From Streptomyces sp. NBC_00178 (GTDB lineage: Bacteria > Actinomycetota > Actinomycetes > Streptomycetales > Streptomycetaceae), in assembly GCF_036206005.1 (NCBI RefSeq), contig NZ_CP108143.1:3734001-3798000 (forward strand): 64,000 bases of DNA. Reading direction: 5' to 3'. The translations under genes and the position numbers were made by a program. The notes under the pieces were generated by a model, which did no database searches, was not told the DNA's origin, and saw only the letters and a list, made by a program, of their open reading frames with translations. Position 1 is the first letter of the stretch, and each line of letters starts with the position of its first letter. Shown here one piece after another: positions 8,419 through 16,660 of this stretch.

Positions 8419-9513
8419 ATGGCAGGCTCTGTTCATTGCGAGCCTGAAGTCGAGGAGAGTGAATCCTTGCGGTCCGACGCCAACATCGCGGGACCGATGA
8501 CCGATCCGGTCCCCGGTCCCCGTACCGAGTCCCTGGGGGACGGTGTTTCACGTGAAACACCGCCTCCGATGGACGACACCCCCATTGGTCGCGCTGCCCA
8601 GCTGGCGGTCGAGGCGCTCGGTCGCGCCGGCGAGGGGCTTCCCAGGCCAGACCGGACACGCGTCATCGTGGTGGCCAACCAGAAGGGGGGAGTGGGCAAG
8701 ACGACCTCGACGGTCAACCTGGCCGCTTCGCTGGCGCTCCACGGCGCCCGTGTTCTGGTGGTGGACCTCGACCCGCAAGGGAACGCCTCGACGGCTCTGG
8801 GGATCGATCACCATGCCGAGGTCCCCTCCATCTACGACGTCCTGGTGGAGAGCATGCCGCTCTCCGAGGTGGTGCAGCCGGTCCCGGACGTCGAAGGTCT
8901 CTTCTGCGCCCCAGCGACCATCGATCTCGCCGGTGCGGAGATCGAGCTCGTGTCGCTGGTGGCGCGGGAGAGTCGGCTGCAGCGGGCCATCCAGGCCTAC
9001 GAGCAGCCGCTCGACTACATCCTCATCGACTGCCCGCCCTCACTCGGTCTCCTCACGGTCAACGCGCTCGTCGCCGGTGCCGAGGTGCTCATCCCGATCC
9101 AGTGCGAGTACTACGCGCTGGAGGGGCTCGGACAGCTGCTGCGCAACGTCGACCTGGTCCGTGGGCACCTGAACCCCGATCTCCATGTGTCCACAATCCT
9201 GCTGACCATGTACGACGGACGAACCAGGCTCGCTTCCCAGGTCGCGGAAGAGGTGCGCACGCACTTCGGCAAGGAAGTGCTGCGGACGAGCATTCCGCGT
9301 TCCGTGCGTATCTCCGAGGCCCCGAGCTATGGGCAGACGGTGCTGACGTACGATCCGGGCTCCAGTGGGTCCCTGTCGTATCTCGAGGCGGCCCGTGAGA
9401 TCGCGCTGAGGGGCGTGGGAGTCCACTACGAGGCCCAGCACGCCTCTTCGGTCGAGCATGCCCGCACGGGCATGTCGAACAACCAGCAGAGCAACTCGGA
9501 GGGCATGCAGTGA
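8419..9513 (+). CDS. parA: Chromosome partitioning ATPase ParA
   Basis: 364 residues from the ATG at 8419. The ParA/MinD-type deviant Walker A motif [16 protein letters not shown] lies about 80-95 residues in, with [10 protein letters not shown] and [12 protein letters not shown] further on. ParA polymerises on DNA at hyphal tips and positions ParB-oriC complexes, notably during sporulation. The start is uncertain: an in-frame TTG at 8467 has the best ribosome site (GAGGAGA at 8452-8458, 8-base gap), which would give 348 residues; an in-frame ATG at 8233 would run over the first parS and both DnaA boxes. The gene overlaps parB by four bases. A parS lies inside its 5' coding part (8545). Confidence 0.93.
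   Translation: MAGSVHCEPEVEESESLRSDANIAGPMTDPVPGPRTESLGDGVSRETPPPMDDTPIGRAAQLAVEALGRAGEGLPRPDRTRVIVVANQKGGVGKTTSTVNLAASLALHGARVLVVDLDPQGNASTALGIDHHAEVPSIYDVLVESMPLSEVVQPVPDVEGLFCAPATIDLAGAEIELVSLVARESRLQRAIQAYEQPLDYILIDCPPSLGLLTVNALVAGAEVLIPIQCEYYALEGLGQLLRNVDLVRGHLNPDLHVSTILLTMYDGRTRLASQVAEEVRTHFGKEVLRTSIPRSVRISEAPSYGQTVLTYDPGSSGSLSYLEAAREIALRGVGVHYEAQHASSVEHARTGMSNNQQSNSEGMQ
8545..8558. other. parS: parS site (exact) inside parA
   Basis: Exact GTTTCACGTGAAAC within the 5' coding part of parA, where it encodes part of GVSRET. Flanking CGGT/ACCG extends the perfect palindrome to 22 bp (8541-8562). Confidence 0.92.
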
Positions 9514-10598
9514 GTGAGCGTCGTAGAGGGCTGGGGCGTGGGCTCGGTGCGCTGATTCCCGCGGCTCCGCAGGAGAAGCAGGTTTTCGGAACCGATGGCG
9601 CGGCCTCTTCGTCCGTGCTGACGGCCGAGCGCGGAGTGGCGGCCGCGAAAGTGGCGGCTCTGCCCACGGGAGCCAAGGTTCCCGAGCCGAGCGCGCCGAT
9701 TGCCGACAGGGAGTCCGTCGCGGAGCCGGTGAACGTCGCGGGCGCGTACTTCGCCGAGATTCCCCTCGCCTCGATCGTTCCGAACCCCAAGCAGCCTCGC
9801 GAGGTGTTCGACGAGGACGCTCTGGCGGAGCTGGTCACCTCCATCAAGGAGGTCGGCCTTCTCCAGCCCGTCGTCGTACGCAAGGTCGCCGATGACCGCT
9901 ACGAGCTCATCATGGGTGAGCGCCGCTGGAGGGCGTGTGGCGAGGCGGGGCTGGAAGGCATCCCGGCCATCGTTCGTGCGACCGACGACGAGAAGCTGCT
10001 CCTGGACGCGCTTCTGGAGAACCTGCACCGGGCGCAGCTCAACCCCTTGGAGGAGGCGGCGGCGTACGACCAGCTGCTCAAGGACTTCAAGTGCACCCAC
10101 GACCAGCTGGCCGATCGCATCGGCCGGTCCCGGCCGCAGGTGTCCAACACGCTGCGGCTGCTCAGGCTCTCCCCGTCGGTGCAGCGGCGGGTCGCGGCGG
10201 GTGTTCTCTCCGCGGGTCATGCGCGGGCCCTGCTGTCGGTGGATGACTCGGAGGAACAGGACCGGCTGGCCCATCGCATCGTTGCCGAGGGACTGTCGGT
10301 GCGCGCGGTCGAGGAGATCGTGAACCTTCTGGGATCCGAGCCCACGAGTTCGGCCAAGCCGAGGGGCCCTCGCGCCGGCGGGCGGGTCTCTCCGGCTCTC
10401 ACCGATCTGGCGTCGCGCCTCTCGGACCGTTTCGAGACGCGGGTGAAGGTCGACCTGGGGCAGAAGAAGGGCAAGATCGTCGTCGAGTTCGCTTCGATGG
10501 AGGATCTGGACCGGATTCTCGGCAGCCTGGCTCCCGGTGAGGGACGCGTGCTGGAGCGGAGCATCGAGTCGGAGCAGGACGAGGCCGACGAGGGCTGA
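9510..10598 (+). CDS. parB: Chromosome partitioning protein ParB (CTP-dependent parS-binding clamp)
   Basis: 362 residues from a GTG start that overlaps the parA stop. The N-terminus [17 protein letters not shown] is the ParA-interaction region. The CTPase/ParB-N domain contains the GERRWRA box (near 137-143), followed by a helix-turn-helix domain ([21 protein letters not shown], about 205-225) that reads parS, and a C-terminal dimerisation domain. ParB loads on the parS sites found through this window and spreads to build the origin segregation complex. It is the last gene of the parAB operon, with a strong terminator just after it. Confidence 0.97.
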   Translation: MSERRRGLGRGLGALIPAAPQEKQVFGTDGAASSSVLTAERGVAAAKVAALPTGAKVPEPSAPIADRESVAEPVNVAGAYFAEIPLASIVPNPKQPREVFDEDALAELVTSIKEVGLLQPVVVRKVADDRYELIMGERRWRACGEAGLEGIPAIVRATDDEKLLLDALLENLHRAQLNPLEEAAAYDQLLKDFKCTHDQLADRIGRSRPQVSNTLRLLRLSPSVQRRVAAGVLSAGHARALLSVDDSEEQDRLAHRIVAEGLSVRAVEEIVNLLGSEPTSSAKPRGPRAGGRVSPALTDLASRLSDRFETRVKVDLGQKKGKIVVEFASMEDLDRILGSLAPGEGRVLERSIESEQDEADEG

Positions 10599-10608
10599 GG
10601 TGACGTCA

Positions 10609-10662
10609 GGCAAAGGGCGGGCCGGGTTCCGGAACTTTCCGGAACCCGGCCCGCCCTTTGCC
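10609..10662 (+). terminator. Strong terminator after parAB
   Basis: A perfect 24-bp stem (10609-10632 with 10639-10662) closes on a 6-base loop, 11 bases past the parB stop. It is GC-rich with no following T tract, the usual streptomycete form. Confidence 0.85.
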
Positions 10663-10688
10663 GTTCCTCGGTATCCCCATCACGTCTG

Positions 10689-10724
10689 GGTGGATACGAT
10701 GCGTTCTGGTATGGCGTATCCACC
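10689..10724. promoter_or_regulatory. Inverted repeat in the parB-GNAT gap
   Basis: GGTGGATACG (10689-10698) and CGTATCCACC (10715-10724) form a perfect 10-bp inverted repeat with a 16-base spacer. It sits after the parB terminator and before the next genes, so an operator or a leader hairpin is possible. No known regulator is recognised. Confidence 0.5.
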
Positions 10725-10755
10725 ACCGTGATCCACCTCAGAGGAGGCGGGGGCC

Positions 10756-11013
10756 GTGCGATCAGTGAATCGCAGCCACCTGGTATCAGTCGGTTTGGGG
10801 CTTGGTGCTGTCGGGGGGTTCGTGGGCAGCTTGGTCCGAGAACGCAGTGCGCTCGCGGCCGCACGTGATGCGGCGGGCGAAGGAAGCGAGGAACCGCCTA
10901 CATGGGGCGTCGGTTTGTACCGCTCACACTGGACAACCTTCCGGATCTCCCCAAGCGCTGCCGCTCGTGCGTCTTCTGGGAACTTGATCCGGTCAGCGGG
11001 CAAGCCGCGATAG
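10756..11013 (+). CDS. Possible small membrane protein (uncertain)
   Basis: An 85-codon GTG-started frame with an unusually good ribosome site (AGAGGAGG about 8-10 bases upstream). The predicted peptide starts with one hydrophobic segment (LVSVGLGLGAVGGFVGSLV) followed by a hydrophilic tail. It overlaps the start of the GNAT gene by 112 bases in another frame. Third-position GC (about 60%) is low for a Streptomyces gene, which argues against it. It may be a real small protein, a translated leader coupled to the GNAT gene, or chance. Confidence 0.3.
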   Translation: MRSVNRSHLVSVGLGLGAVGGFVGSLVRERSALAAARDAAGEGSEEPPTWGVGLYRSHWTTFRISPSAAARASSGNLIRSAGKPR

Positions 11014-11519
11014 AGGCCGGCAGGGCCGAACCGGAGAAGGAAGCCTGGATCTCCGCTGTCCTGCTCGAGTGGGGTTCATGCGGCAGAGTCGTCTACGTGG
11101 ACGATGTGGCGGTGGGGTACGTCCTCTACGCCCCGCCCGCGTACGTCCCACGATCGACCGCCTTTCCGACCAGCCCTGTCTCCCCCGATGCCGTGCAGCT
11201 GATGACGTCCCTGATCGTGCCGGGATTCCAGGGCCAGGGTCTGGGCCGCGTGATGGTGCAGACGGTGGCCAAGGATCTTCTGCGACGCGGGTTCAAGGCG
11301 ATCGAAGCCTTCGGGGACGCGCGATGGAAGGAACCCGCCTGCATGCTCCCGGCGGACCATCTGCTGGCTGTGGGATTCAAGACGGTGAGACCCCACGCCA
11401 CGCACCCGCGGCTGAGACTTGAGCTCCGTACGACGCTCTCCTGGAAGGAGGACGTCGAACTGGCACTGGACCGATTGCTGGGCGCCGTACAGAAGGAGCC
11501 CGCGCTTCGACCGCTGTGA
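10902..11519 (+). CDS. GNAT-family N-acetyltransferase
   Basis: 205 residues. The acetyl-CoA-binding core of the GNAT fold is visible: VDDVAVGYVLYAPP, then LIVPGFQGQGLGRVMVQTVAKDLLRRG (about 105-130; QGQGLG is the pyrophosphate-binding Q/R-x-x-G-x-G/A loop). An N-terminal RCRSCVFWELDP with two cysteines precedes it. The substrate is unknown. Streptomycetes carry this gene between parB and trxA, where mycobacteria have cwlM, so it is an alternative occupant of that slot (gene-order knowledge). A GAGGAA ribosome site precedes the ATG. A set of 25-bp repeats begins right at its stop codon. Confidence 0.85.
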   Translation: MGRRFVPLTLDNLPDLPKRCRSCVFWELDPVSGQAAIEAGRAEPEKEAWISAVLLEWGSCGRVVYVDDVAVGYVLYAPPAYVPRSTAFPTSPVSPDAVQLMTSLIVPGFQGQGLGRVMVQTVAKDLLRRGFKAIEAFGDARWKEPACMLPADHLLAVGFKTVRPHATHPRLRLELRTTLSWKEDVELALDRLLGAVQKEPALRPL

Positions 11520-11608
11520 GTTCCGAGCGTGCCGGCGGGTGTCAGTTCCGAGCGTGCCGGGTGGTGTGAGTTCCAAGAGTGCCGGGTGGTGTGAGTTCCA
11601 AGAGTGCC
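11516..11608. repeat. 25-bp tandem repeat, about 3.7 copies
   Basis: Units start at 11516, 11541, 11566 and 11591 (the last incomplete). The shared core is GTGAGTTCC(G/A)AG(C/A)GTGCC followed by (GGC)GGGT or GGGTGGT. The first unit overlaps the last bases of the GNAT coding sequence. The array fills the gap before the convergent trxA terminator. Units 1-2 and 3-4 differ at the same two positions, suggesting stepwise duplication. Confidence 0.85.
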
Positions 11609-11642
11609 TAGATGCCGATGGGCTGGTGCGGAGGAATGCAGA

Positions 11643-11670
11643 ACGGGCCCACCCCGGAGGGTGGGCCCGT
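11643..11670. terminator. Bidirectional terminator between the GNAT gene and trxA
   Basis: ACGGGCCCACCC (11643-11654) pairs perfectly with GGGTGGGCCCGT (11659-11670) around a CGGA loop. It lies between two convergent genes and abuts the parS site, whose first two bases (GT) are the end of the stem. Confidence 0.85.
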
Positions 11671-11682
11671 TTCACGTGAAAC
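11669..11682. other. parS: parS site (exact)
   Basis: Exact GTTTCACGTGAAAC joined to the terminator hairpin between the GNAT gene and trxA, 12 bases from the trxA stop codon. Confidence 0.92.
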
Positions 11683-11694
11683 AGCGCGGCGCCG

Positions 11695-12027
11695 CTACTC
11701 GCTGATGAAGGGCTCGAGGTCGCGGAGGATCGCGGCCTTGGGCTTGGCACCGACGATGGTCTTGGCCACCTCGCCGCCCTGGTAGACGTTCAGCGTGGGG
11801 ATCGACATCACGCCGTACTTGGCCGCGGTGGCCGGGTTCTCGTCGATGTTGAGCTTGACGATCTCGATCTGGTCGCCGTGCTCCGCTGCGATGGCCTCGA
11901 GCGACGGGGCGATCTGGCGGCACGGTCCGCACCAGGCGGCCCAGAAGTCGACCAGCACGGGCTTGTCGCTCTTCAGGACATCCTCGTCAAAGGAGTCGTC
12001 GGTTACGTTCTTCAGGGCGCCGGCCAC
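11695..12027 (-). CDS. trxA: Thioredoxin
   Basis: 110 residues from a GTG start with AAGGAGG directly upstream. The thioredoxin active site WCGPC lies near residues 31-35 in LVDFWAAWCGPCRQIAPSLE, and the cis-proline region is SIPTLNVYQGGE. It reduces protein disulfides using electrons from TrxB, the next gene upstream on the same strand (43-base gap), so the two form a trxBA operon. A longer in-frame reading to 12210 would overlap trxB and is rejected. Confidence 0.97.
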   Translation of the reverse strand: MAGALKNVTDDSFDEDVLKSDKPVLVDFWAAWCGPCRQIAPSLEAIAAEHGDQIEIVKLNIDENPATAAKYGVMSIPTLNVYQGGEVAKTIVGAKPKAAILRDLEPFISE

Positions 12028-12070
12028 GGCTGCCTCCTTGAATTCGCGGGGTGTGGGGTTGGGGGAAAAG

Positions 12071-13042
12071 TCAGACTGCCGGGGTCTTCTCCGGCTCGGC
12101 GGGCTGCTCGTCGGAGAGCGCAGCGAGGAAGCGCTCTGCGTCGAGGGCTGCCGAGCAACCGGTTCCGGCGGCGGTGATGGCCTGGCGGTAGGTGTGGTCC
12201 ACGACGTCACCTGCTCCGAAGACGCCCTTGAGGTTGGTACGTGTCGAGGGGGCCTGAACCTTGAGGTAGCCCTCGTCGTCGAGGTCGAGCTGACCCTTGA
12301 AGAGCTCCGTGCGGGGATCGTGGCCGACGGCGATGAAAAGGCCCGTCACCGGAAGCTCGGTCGTCTCACCCGTCGTGGTGTTGCGCAGGGTGAGGCCGGA
12401 GAGCTTCTGGTCGCCGTGGACCGCTGCCACCTCGCTGTCCCACGCGAACTTGATTTTCGGGTCTGCGAAGGCGCGCTCCTGCATGGCCTTCGAGGCGCGC
12501 AGGGAATCGCGGCGGTGGACGATCGTGACGGACTTGGCGAAGCGGGAGAGGAAGGTCGCCTCCTCCATCGCGGTGTCGCCGCCGCCGACCACGGCGATGT
12601 CCTGGTCCTTGAAGAAGAAGCCGTCGCACGTGGCACACCAGGAGACACCCCGGCCGGACAGCGCGTCCTCGTTGGGAAGGCCGAGCTTGCGGTGCTGGGA
12701 GCCCGTGGTGACGATGACCGCCTTGGCGCGGTGGACCGTGCCGGCGGTGTCCGTGACCGTCTTGATGTCGCCGGAGAGGTCGACGGAGACCACATCGTCG
12801 GGGATGAGCTCGGCACCGAAGCGCTCCGCCTGGGCGCGCATGTTGTCCATGAGGTCCGGGCCCATGATGCCGTCCTGGAAGCCCGGGAAGTTCTCCACGT
12901 CGGTGGTGTTCATCAGGGCACCACCGGCGGTGACGGCACCTTCGAACACCAGCGGCTGCAGAGAGGCGCGAGCGGTGTACAGGGCGGCGGTGTAACCAGC
13001 CGGCCCGGAGCCGATGATGATCACATTACGGACGTCGCTCAC
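12071..13042 (-). CDS. trxB: Thioredoxin reductase (NADPH)
   Basis: 323 residues. FAD-binding [12 protein letters not shown] at 11-22, redox-active [10 protein letters not shown] near 135-144 (CxxC), NADPH-binding [12 protein letters not shown] and the C-terminal FAD motif [21 protein letters not shown]. It passes electrons from NADPH to thioredoxin (trxA, directly downstream). Its leader has a perfect match to the promoter of the thiol-stress sigma factor SigR, consistent with the known control of trxBA in S. coelicolor. It follows the sigM/anti-sigma genes, as in mycobacteria. Confidence 0.97.
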   Translation of the reverse strand: MSDVRNVIIIGSGPAGYTAALYTARASLQPLVFEGAVTAGGALMNTTDVENFPGFQDGIMGPDLMDNMRAQAERFGAELIPDDVVSVDLSGDIKTVTDTAGTVHRAKAVIVTTGSQHRKLGLPNEDALSGRGVSWCATCDGFFFKDQDIAVVGGGDTAMEEATFLSRFAKSVTIVHRRDSLRASKAMQERAFADPKIKFAWDSEVAAVHGDQKLSGLTLRNTTTGETTELPVTGLFIAVGHDPRTELFKGQLDLDDEGYLKVQAPSTRTNLKGVFGAGDVVDHTYRQAITAAGTGCSAALDAERFLAALSDEQPAEPEKTPAV

Positions 13043-13111
13043 GGGTTCTTCCTCGTCTCTGCGGACTGCCTGCTGCCTGCTGGGGTCGGTTCCTCGACTC
13101 TCACCCCACCC

Positions 13112-13137
13112 AACGGATCCTACGGGGCATGCATTCC
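13112..13137 (-). promoter_or_regulatory. SigR-type promoter of trxBA
   Basis: On the minus strand, GGAAT (13137-13133), exactly 18 bases, then GTT (13114-13112), about 70 bases before the trxB start. GGAAT-N18-GTT is the consensus known for the disulfide-stress sigma factor SigR of Streptomyces, and trxBA is a founding target. Confidence 0.8.
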
Positions 13138-13168
13138 CGAAGTTTTCGCCCGGATCCCGGCGGAGACC

Positions 13169-14092
13169 TCAGGGGCGAGCGTAGGAATGCGTGAGCAGCA
13201 GTTGTCCCTTTGTGGCCGGGGCGGAACCCACGCACGTGGCATCGACGACATAAGCGGTGACGCGGCCGGGATCAGTCGCGTGAGGCAGGACGACGAGGAA
13301 TGCGGCGGTGCCCTCGAAGCTGCCCTCTTCCGCGGCCAGAGCGGACGCGTCGCGGCCGGTCCCCTCCTGGACACAGGACGGGACGACCACGGTCGCTGCG
13401 CGCAGAGGAGTACGGGGGGGAGTGCCCTCGGGGGCCACACCCTCCGGCGACGACTTGGTGTCCAGGGACGGTGTAGCCGCATCGGCGTCGGGAGATCCTG
13501 TCGCTGCCGCCTCGCTCAGCAGCGTACGGACCTGTCCCCCCAGTGTGCCCTCGGAGAAGTCTCCTCCACTCGACTTTGCGGCGCTGACACCCGAGTCGGC
13601 CGCTTTGCTGGCCGACCCCTCGCTGTACTGGGCGGCCTGCAACAGGAAAATGCTTACGCCTACGGCCGCAGCGCCGAAAGCAGTTCCCAGGATCACGGTG
13701 CGACGGCGTCGCCGTGCCGGGCTCCTGCCGGGACCGGTGGCGCCACGAGGGCGCCCTGCAGGACGGGGAGCCGCCGCGCCTTCTGTCGGGTGGTCGTATG
13801 TTTCACGTGAAACAGTCGCCGGGGCCGTTGCGGTCCGGGCCGGAGCGGCCGCTTCCTTCGCCAGGGCGGCGTCGATACGCGTGGCGACGCTTTCAGGCAT
13901 CGGCTCATCGAGCGGAGGGTTGCCGAGCAGGGCCCGGATCTCCTCCAGTGAGGCGTGGACCTCGGCGCACTCGCCGCAGTCGGAGAGGTGCCGGCGGAGA
14001 GCTGTCGCTCGGGACGGCGGGAGCAGCCCCTCTGTGAGGTCGGAGATCTCCGAGACGTCCGGGTGCTGAGCCGTGTCGGCCGTGGATGTCAT
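13169..14092 (-). CDS. rsmA: Zinc-finger-type anti-sigma factor, probable partner of SigM
   Basis: 307 residues. The N-terminus carries the anti-sigma zinc motif H-x3-C-x2-C in [14 protein letters not shown] (about 34-47). One membrane segment ([20 protein letters not shown]) follows near 130-150, and the rest is an acidic, Ser/Thr/Pro-rich domain probably outside the membrane, ending [16 protein letters not shown]. Its ATG overlaps the sigM stop (ATGA), so the pair is translationally coupled and it very likely holds SigM inactive. In M. tuberculosis the equivalent gene is RsmA (Rv3912). A parS site lies within its coding region. The symbol is assigned by position. Confidence 0.85.
   Translation of the reverse strand: MTSTADTAQHPDVSEISDLTEGLLPPSRATALRRHLSDCGECAEVHASLEEIRALLGNPPLDEPMPESVATRIDAALAKEAAAPARTATAPATVSRETYDHPTEGAAAPRPAGRPRGATGPGRSPARRRRRTVILGTAFGAAAVGVSIFLLQAAQYSEGSASKAADSGVSAAKSSGGDFSEGTLGGQVRTLLSEAAATGSPDADAATPSLDTKSSPEGVAPEGTPPRTPLRAATVVVPSCVQEGTGRDASALAAEEGSFEGTAAFLVVLPHATDPGRVTAYVVDATCVGSAPATKGQLLLTHSYARP
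13800..13813. other. parS: parS site (exact) inside the anti-sigma gene
   Basis: Exact GTTTCACGTGAAAC in the coding region of the anti-sigma factor, encoding VSRET in the linker before the membrane segment, a place tolerant of sequence constraint. Confidence 0.92.
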
Positions 14093-14808
14093 GCGAGCCC
14101 GCCTCCCTTCACAGCCGCGGGACTGCTGTCACCGGCATCTTTTGGTCCTGATGGCGATGGGACGGATGTCCCCGGCGTCCGGTTCCTTCCCGCGACGCTG
14201 CCCTCGTTGTGCGCTCTGTCACCGCTGCTCGCTCCGTCGCCGCGCAGGTGCGTGAGCAGAGGAAGGAGCCGGGCCCGGCCTCGGGCGCAGCGACTTTTCA
14301 CGGTGCCCGTCGGAACGTCCAGGATGCGAGCGGCCTCAGCGACGGGGTACGCCTGCATGTCCACCAGGACGAGAGCCGAGCGCTGTTCCGCCGGCAGGGT
14401 GGCCAGGGCCGCCAGAAGCTCGCGGTGGAGGTCCTGTCGCTCCGCAGGGGCCTCAGCGGACTCGTGCGGCTCCATCAGCTGGTCCAGCCGCTCTGTGTCG
14501 TCAACCGGTGCCGTCTTGCGGGAGGCCGCCTTGCGCGCACGGTCGAGGCAGGCGTTGACCGTGATCCTGTGCAGCCACGTGGTGACGGCGGACTGCCCAC
14601 GGAAGGTGTGCGCGGCCCGGAAGGCGGACACGAGTGCGTCCTGCACCGCGTCGGCTGCCTCCTCGCGGTCCCCCAGCGTGCGCAGCGCCACGGCCCAGAG
14701 CCGGTCGCGGTGCCGGCGTACGAGCTCACCGAAGGCGTCAGGGTCGCCTGCGACATGCTGGGCCAGTAGATCCTGGTCGCTGGTGTCGGCGAAGCCGGCG
14801 GCGTCCAA
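14089..14808 (-). CDS. sigM: ECF-family RNA polymerase sigma factor SigM
   Basis: 239 residues from the TTG at 14808, which has GGGAGGGGG upstream. An ATG at 14883 is in frame (264 residues) but would overlap the upstream gene by 47 bases. Region 2 is clear ([25 protein letters not shown], then [17 protein letters not shown] and [15 protein letters not shown]), as is region 4 ([44 protein letters not shown]). It lies between the murJ/pseudokinase genes and its probable anti-sigma factor, as sigM does in mycobacteria. The tail after region 4 is long and low in complexity. Confidence 0.9.
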   Translation of the reverse strand: MDAAGFADTSDQDLLAQHVAGDPDAFGELVRRHRDRLWAVALRTLGDREEAADAVQDALVSAFRAAHTFRGQSAVTTWLHRITVNACLDRARKAASRKTAPVDDTERLDQLMEPHESAEAPAERQDLHRELLAALATLPAEQRSALVLVDMQAYPVAEAARILDVPTGTVKSRCARGRARLLPLLTHLRGDGASSGDRAHNEGSVAGRNRTPGTSVPSPSGPKDAGDSSPAAVKGGGLA

Positions 14809-14836
14809 CGGTGAGCCCCCTCCCCTGGTGCTGCTG

Positions 14837-16534
14837 TCAGCTGGTGACCTTGATGTCCGCGACCTTGCCCCGGAAGTTCCCACCGTCGCTCGGAGGCAGT
14901 TTGGTCAGCCAGACCAGAAGGTACCGCGCCTGCACCGGCTTGTCGGGCTTGAGGGACACCTTTGTTCCGGTTCCCTCGGCTGCCTTGGTGAAGCCGTCCG
15001 GCATGGAGGGCACGGACGCGCCGTCGGTCGTTCTCAGCTCGACCGACGTCTCTCCGCCCAGGAAGGACACGTCGACGTTGCCGACCTGCTGGACCCCGCC
15101 CAGGTCGAGCACGACGCCGACGCCGTCCTTGAGCTTGCCGAAGTCGGCGCTGTAGTAGCCGTCCGTGTTCCAGTAGGAGGTGGCGTCCCCGTCATAGACG
15201 TTCTTTATCGACGCCGGTTTCTCGGACCCGTCCGAACCGAGCGGGTCGTAGTCCTGAGCTCCCACGATCTTCACGGGCTTGCTGGGCTCGACGGCGTTGT
15301 TGTCGTCGCCGGAGTCCGTCGTGTCGGTCTGTGTGGGGTTCGGCTCCGTCTGGTGCTTGTCCCTGTCGAGCAGGGTCTCCGCGAGCTGCCAGCTGCCGAG
15401 CCCCAGGGCGGCGATGAGCAGCGCGGACACGGCCCACTTGAGCACCTTGCCGGTGCGGCTCTGCAACGGCGGCGGAGGTACGGCGATGACCGGCTGGGTG
15501 GCGGAGGTGGGCCGGGCCGACGGGCGCCCGTACGTGCCCTGCTGGTAGGTCGTGCGCTGGTACTCCGGCGGTGCGGTGAAAGCCGACTCCGGGGGGAGGA
15601 TGCGCGGCATGGCGGCGACGGCCTTCGCCAGCTCGTCCGGGGTCGTGCAGGGCTGCTCCTGGCGGGACGCGGTGGCACCGTCGTTGGCCAGGGCCCGCAT
15701 CGCGATCTCGGACAGTCCGCGGTGGACACCCGCCCGGACCTGGTCCGGGGGGATGAGGCCCAGGTCCTTGGGGAGACCGGTGAGACCGTAGGCGTCGCTC
15801 TCGTAGGGCCAGCGACGGGTCAGAGCGGCGTAGAGGAGTGCGCCGATGGCCTCGGTGTCCGCACGCAGGGGCTTGTCGGCGGTGATGCCGCGAAGGGCGG
15901 CGTTCACGGCCAGCCCACGGATGCGGTACTGCCCCGTGGAACTGCGCAGTACGGCTCCGGGCGTGAGGCGCAGGTGCGACAGGCCCTCGCGGTGGGCCGC
16001 TGCCATGGCCTGGGAGATCTGGCTCACGAGCTGGTAGGCGTCGTGTGCCTCCAGCGGTCCGGCGGCCAGCAGGGCGGTGAGTTCGGTGGCGTCGGGGAGC
16101 CACTCGTGGACGACGTAGACGAGGTCGTCCTCCTCCACGGCGTCCAGCACCTGGACGAAGCGGGGATCACCGAGCAGGGCCGAGGACCGGGCTGCGGCGA
16201 GCACGGAGCGGGCGCGGGGATGATCGGCCGGCAGCAGGTGCACGCCGACCGCACGACGCAGCTTCTCGTCGACGGCGCGCCAGCTGCTGAATCCGTCCAG
16301 CCGGGTGACGCATTCCTCGAGCCGGTAGCGTCCGGCCAGCTTGTGACCGCTGTGCAGGTCGGGCGTCGCGGGGACGCTGGCCGGTTCCTCGCGGCCGTCG
16401 TCCTTTGTGCCCGCGCCCTCTGAGTCCTGGGTTCGTGCCGTCCCGTCGGTCGTGGCCGCGTCCGCCTTGGCGGTCAGCGGCTCGTCGCCGCTGTTGTCGG
16501 CCACGTCGACAGCGGCCGTGCTACGTTCCGCCAC
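14837..16534 (-). CDS. MviN-type membrane pseudokinase with extracellular discoidin-like domain
   Basis: 565 residues from a GTG start. After an acidic leader (1-60) comes a Ser/Thr-kinase-like fold (about 65-330) that has lost its catalytic residues: the VAIK lysine is absent (AVGVHLL), the HRD loop reads SHLRLTPGAVL, and DFG reads RGL. A Pro-rich linker, one membrane helix (VLKWAVSALLIAALGLGSWQL) and a C-terminal galactose-binding/discoidin-like domain follow (YDGDATSYWNTDGYYSADFG). In M. tuberculosis these parts are fused to the flippase in Rv3910, whose phosphorylated pseudokinase recruits FhaA. Here murJ is a separate gene 126 bases upstream on the same strand. It probably regulates lipid II export. 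Confidence 0.85.
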   Translation of the reverse strand: MAERSTAAVDVADNSGDEPLTAKADAATTDGTARTQDSEGAGTKDDGREEPASVPATPDLHSGHKLAGRYRLEECVTRLDGFSSWRAVDEKLRRAVGVHLLPADHPRARSVLAAARSSALLGDPRFVQVLDAVEEDDLVYVVHEWLPDATELTALLAAGPLEAHDAYQLVSQISQAMAAAHREGLSHLRLTPGAVLRSSTGQYRIRGLAVNAALRGITADKPLRADTEAIGALLYAALTRRWPYESDAYGLTGLPKDLGLIPPDQVRAGVHRGLSEIAMRALANDGATASRQEQPCTTPDELAKAVAAMPRILPPESAFTAPPEYQRTTYQQGTYGRPSARPTSATQPVIAVPPPPLQSRTGKVLKWAVSALLIAALGLGSWQLAETLLDRDKHQTEPNPTQTDTTDSGDDNNAVEPSKPVKIVGAQDYDPLGSDGSEKPASIKNVYDGDATSYWNTDGYYSADFGKLKDGVGVVLDLGGVQQVGNVDVSFLGGETSVELRTTDGASVPSMPDGFTKAAEGTGTKVSLKPDKPVQARYLLVWLTKLPPSDGGNFRGKVADIKVTS

Positions 16535-16660
16535 CGTCGTTCCTGCCTCCCCATCCGTTGCGTGATGCCCGCCCGCTCGGCATCACGCCAATTGTGCCCA
16601 CACTCCGGCGCTATGCACGACACGCGGTGTCCCGCGATGGTTGTGCGGTCCGGCGCGCAA

